Under the pieces are notes generated by a model. That model saw nothing but the letters and a program-made list of their open reading frames with translations. It searched no databases and was not told the origin of the DNA. A DNA stretch of 64,000 bases from Rhodoferax sp. (lineage in GTDB: Bacteria > Pseudomonadota > Gammaproteobacteria > Burkholderiales > Burkholderiaceae_C): positions 122,569 through 186,568 of the forward strand of contig NZ_JAQTWL010000003.1 of assembly GCF_028689295.1 (NCBI RefSeq), given 5' to 3'. Positions 62,965 through 64,000 of this stretch are shown here, in pieces (within the stretch, counting starts at the first letter, position 1; the number at the start of each line of letters is the position of its first letter). The translations under genes and the position numbers were made by a program.

Positions 62965-63858
62965 TTACAGCAGGCCTACTTCGCGCAGGGCAGCTTCCAC
63001 CACTGGCGCGTTGGCCGGGGTCAGCTCGGTCATGGGCAGGCGTAGCGTGCCACCACACAGATTCATGCGCGCCACGGCCCATTTCACGGGAATCGGGTTG
63101 GCTTCGACAAACAGGTTTTTGTGCAGCGGCATCAACTTGAATTGAATTTCCATGGCGCGTTTGACATCGCCAGCGATGGCGGCCACGCACAACTCGTGCA
63201 TCAGGCGCGGCGCCACATTGGCCGTGACGCTGATGTTGCCATGACCGCCGCACAGCATCAGGGCCACGGCAGTGGGATCGTCGCCTGAAAAAATGGCAAA
63301 GTTGTTGGGCGCTTGGCGGATCAGCCATTGGGCGCGGTCGATATTGCCCGTGGCTTCCTTGATGCCGACAATGCCGCTCACCTGGGCCAGGCGCAAGACC
63401 GTGTCAACGCCCAAGTCGGCCACCGAGCGCCCGGGCACGTTGTAAAGCACCATGGGCAGGTCAACGGCTTCGGCAATTGCCTTGAAATGTTGGTACTGGC
63501 CTTCCTGGGTCGGCTTGTTGTAGTAGGGCACCACCTGCAACTGGCAATCGGCACCCACGCTTTTGGCAAACCTGGCCAGCTCAATGGCTTCAGCGGTGCA
63601 GTTGGAGCCGCAACCGGCCATGATCGGCACGCGCTTATTGGCTTGCTCGACCGCCACCCGGATGATTTCGCAGTGCTCCTGCACGCTCACGGTGGGCGAC
63701 TCGCCGGTGGTGCCGACCACGCCAATGCAATCTGTCCCTTCGGCAATGTGCCAGTCGATCAGCTTGCGCAGCGCCGGGTAGTCCACGCTGCCATCAGGGT
63801 GCATGGGCGTGACCAGGGCGACGATACTGCCGGTAAGGAAGGGCTTTGAGTATGGCAT
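62965..63858 (-). CDS. dapA: 4-hydroxy-tetrahydrodipicolinate synthase
   Basis: First committed step of lysine and diaminopimelate biosynthesis: condenses pyruvate with aspartate semialdehyde. The 297-residue protein has the active-site TTGE (50-53), Y139 in YNVPGRS and the Schiff-base lysine K167 in GIKEATGN. The gene is full length and is followed after 66 bases by bamC. The start at 63858 fits family length exactly. Confidence 0.97.
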   Translation of the reverse strand: MPYSKPFLTGSIVALVTPMHPDGSVDYPALRKLIDWHIAEGTDCIGVVGTTGESPTVSVQEHCEIIRVAVEQANKRVPIMAGCGSNCTAEAIELARFAKSVGADCQLQVVPYYNKPTQEGQYQHFKAIAEAVDLPMVLYNVPGRSVADLGVDTVLRLAQVSGIVGIKEATGNIDRAQWLIRQAPNNFAIFSGDDPTAVALMLCGGHGNISVTANVAPRLMHELCVAAIAGDVKRAMEIQFKLMPLHKNLFVEANPIPVKWAVARMNLCGGTLRLPMTELTPANAPVVEAALREVGLL

Positions 63859-63886
63859 GTTGTCTTGCGTGTAATGGTTTAGCCGC

Positions 63887-64000
63887 TCATTTTAACGAGA
63901 GTGGGTAGCGCAGGGGTTGAGTGTCAACGGGGCCTGAAGTTGCGGCAGCAGGTGGCGACTGGATGGCCGCAATGCGCTGCACGAAGCGCTCCGGGCTGGG
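63887..64000 (-). CDS. C-terminal fragment of an unidentified gene at the right edge
   Basis: A minus-strand frame is open from the window edge to a TGA at 63887-63889, giving 37 residues that end [11 protein letters not shown]. It lies 28 bases upstream of dapA in the same direction. There is too little sequence to name it, and an open frame of this length is not strong proof of coding. Confidence 0.35.
   Translation of the reverse strand, partial: PSPERFVQRIAAIQSPPAAATSGPVDTQPLRYPLSLK

Overview
The window is high-GC chromosomal DNA of a betaproteobacterium, most likely family Comamonadaceae (Rhodoferax/Polaromonas-like). The evidence is the gene families and their order: dapA-bamC, metY followed by an alpha/beta hydrolase, a DUF3305/DUF3306 formate dehydrogenase cluster, PPK2-type polyphosphate:AMP phosphotransferase and phasin. 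Coding density is high and many neighbouring genes overlap by ATGA or GTGA. No rRNA, CRISPR array or intact insertion sequence was seen.

Region by region: 1-9.3 kb holds housekeeping genes (dinB, a Pat-like acyl-CoA synthetase/GNAT fusion, metG, mrp, membrane-anchored msrA, a duplicated-domain periplasmic protein). 9.3-13.5 kb is a minus-strand kdpD-kdpE-kup unit in which a shortened KdpD sits with a Kup potassium transporter and not with kdpFABC. 13.8-15.6 kb carries a VF530-family gene and pap. 15.7-26.4 kb is a complete respiratory formate dehydrogenase cluster: accessory DUF3305 and DUF3306 proteins, a 700-residue multi-cluster ferredoxin, a TorD-like chaperone, a Tat-signal peptide protein, fdhA, fdhB, a small lipoprotein, fdhC, a small periplasmic protein and fdhD.

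26.5-35.5 kb holds an FtsX-type permease, a Phd/RelE toxin-antitoxin pair, a gene remnant, a truncated haemoglobin, tRNA-Arg(ACG), smr-radC, slpA-ispH, serS and a P-loop kinase-like gene. 35.5-39.2 kb is a TPP riboswitch followed by thiBPQ (thiamine uptake). 39.3-44.2 kb holds an aldehyde dehydrogenase, a FAD-linked oxidase and membrane proteins. 44.2-47.6 kb is a small accessory islet of lower GC: a 5'-truncated mazF fragment and an unrecognised 806-residue protein with a zinc ribbon and a PD-(D/E)XK-like nuclease signature. This is the best candidate for an undescribed system, probably anti-mobile-element defence.

47.6-64 kb returns to core genes: metY and a hydrolase, a CBS protein, aroC-trhP-arfB, an RbgA-like GTPase, a DHH phosphoesterase, a phasin gene whose promoter carries two matching operator-like sites, an HDAC-family hydrolase, a lutA-lutC-lutB-thioesterase-nitroreductase operon, and dapA-bamC.

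Three families of short palindromic dispersed repeats are visible. One has three copies, two of them on either side of serS and one forming the end of fdhD. A second (TGTAGGAG type) has three copies, one of them inside the thiamine operon. A third is a 49-bp element with two copies 36.6 kb apart. All coordinates, motifs and repeats were read by eye; family names come from recalled signatures, not from a database search.
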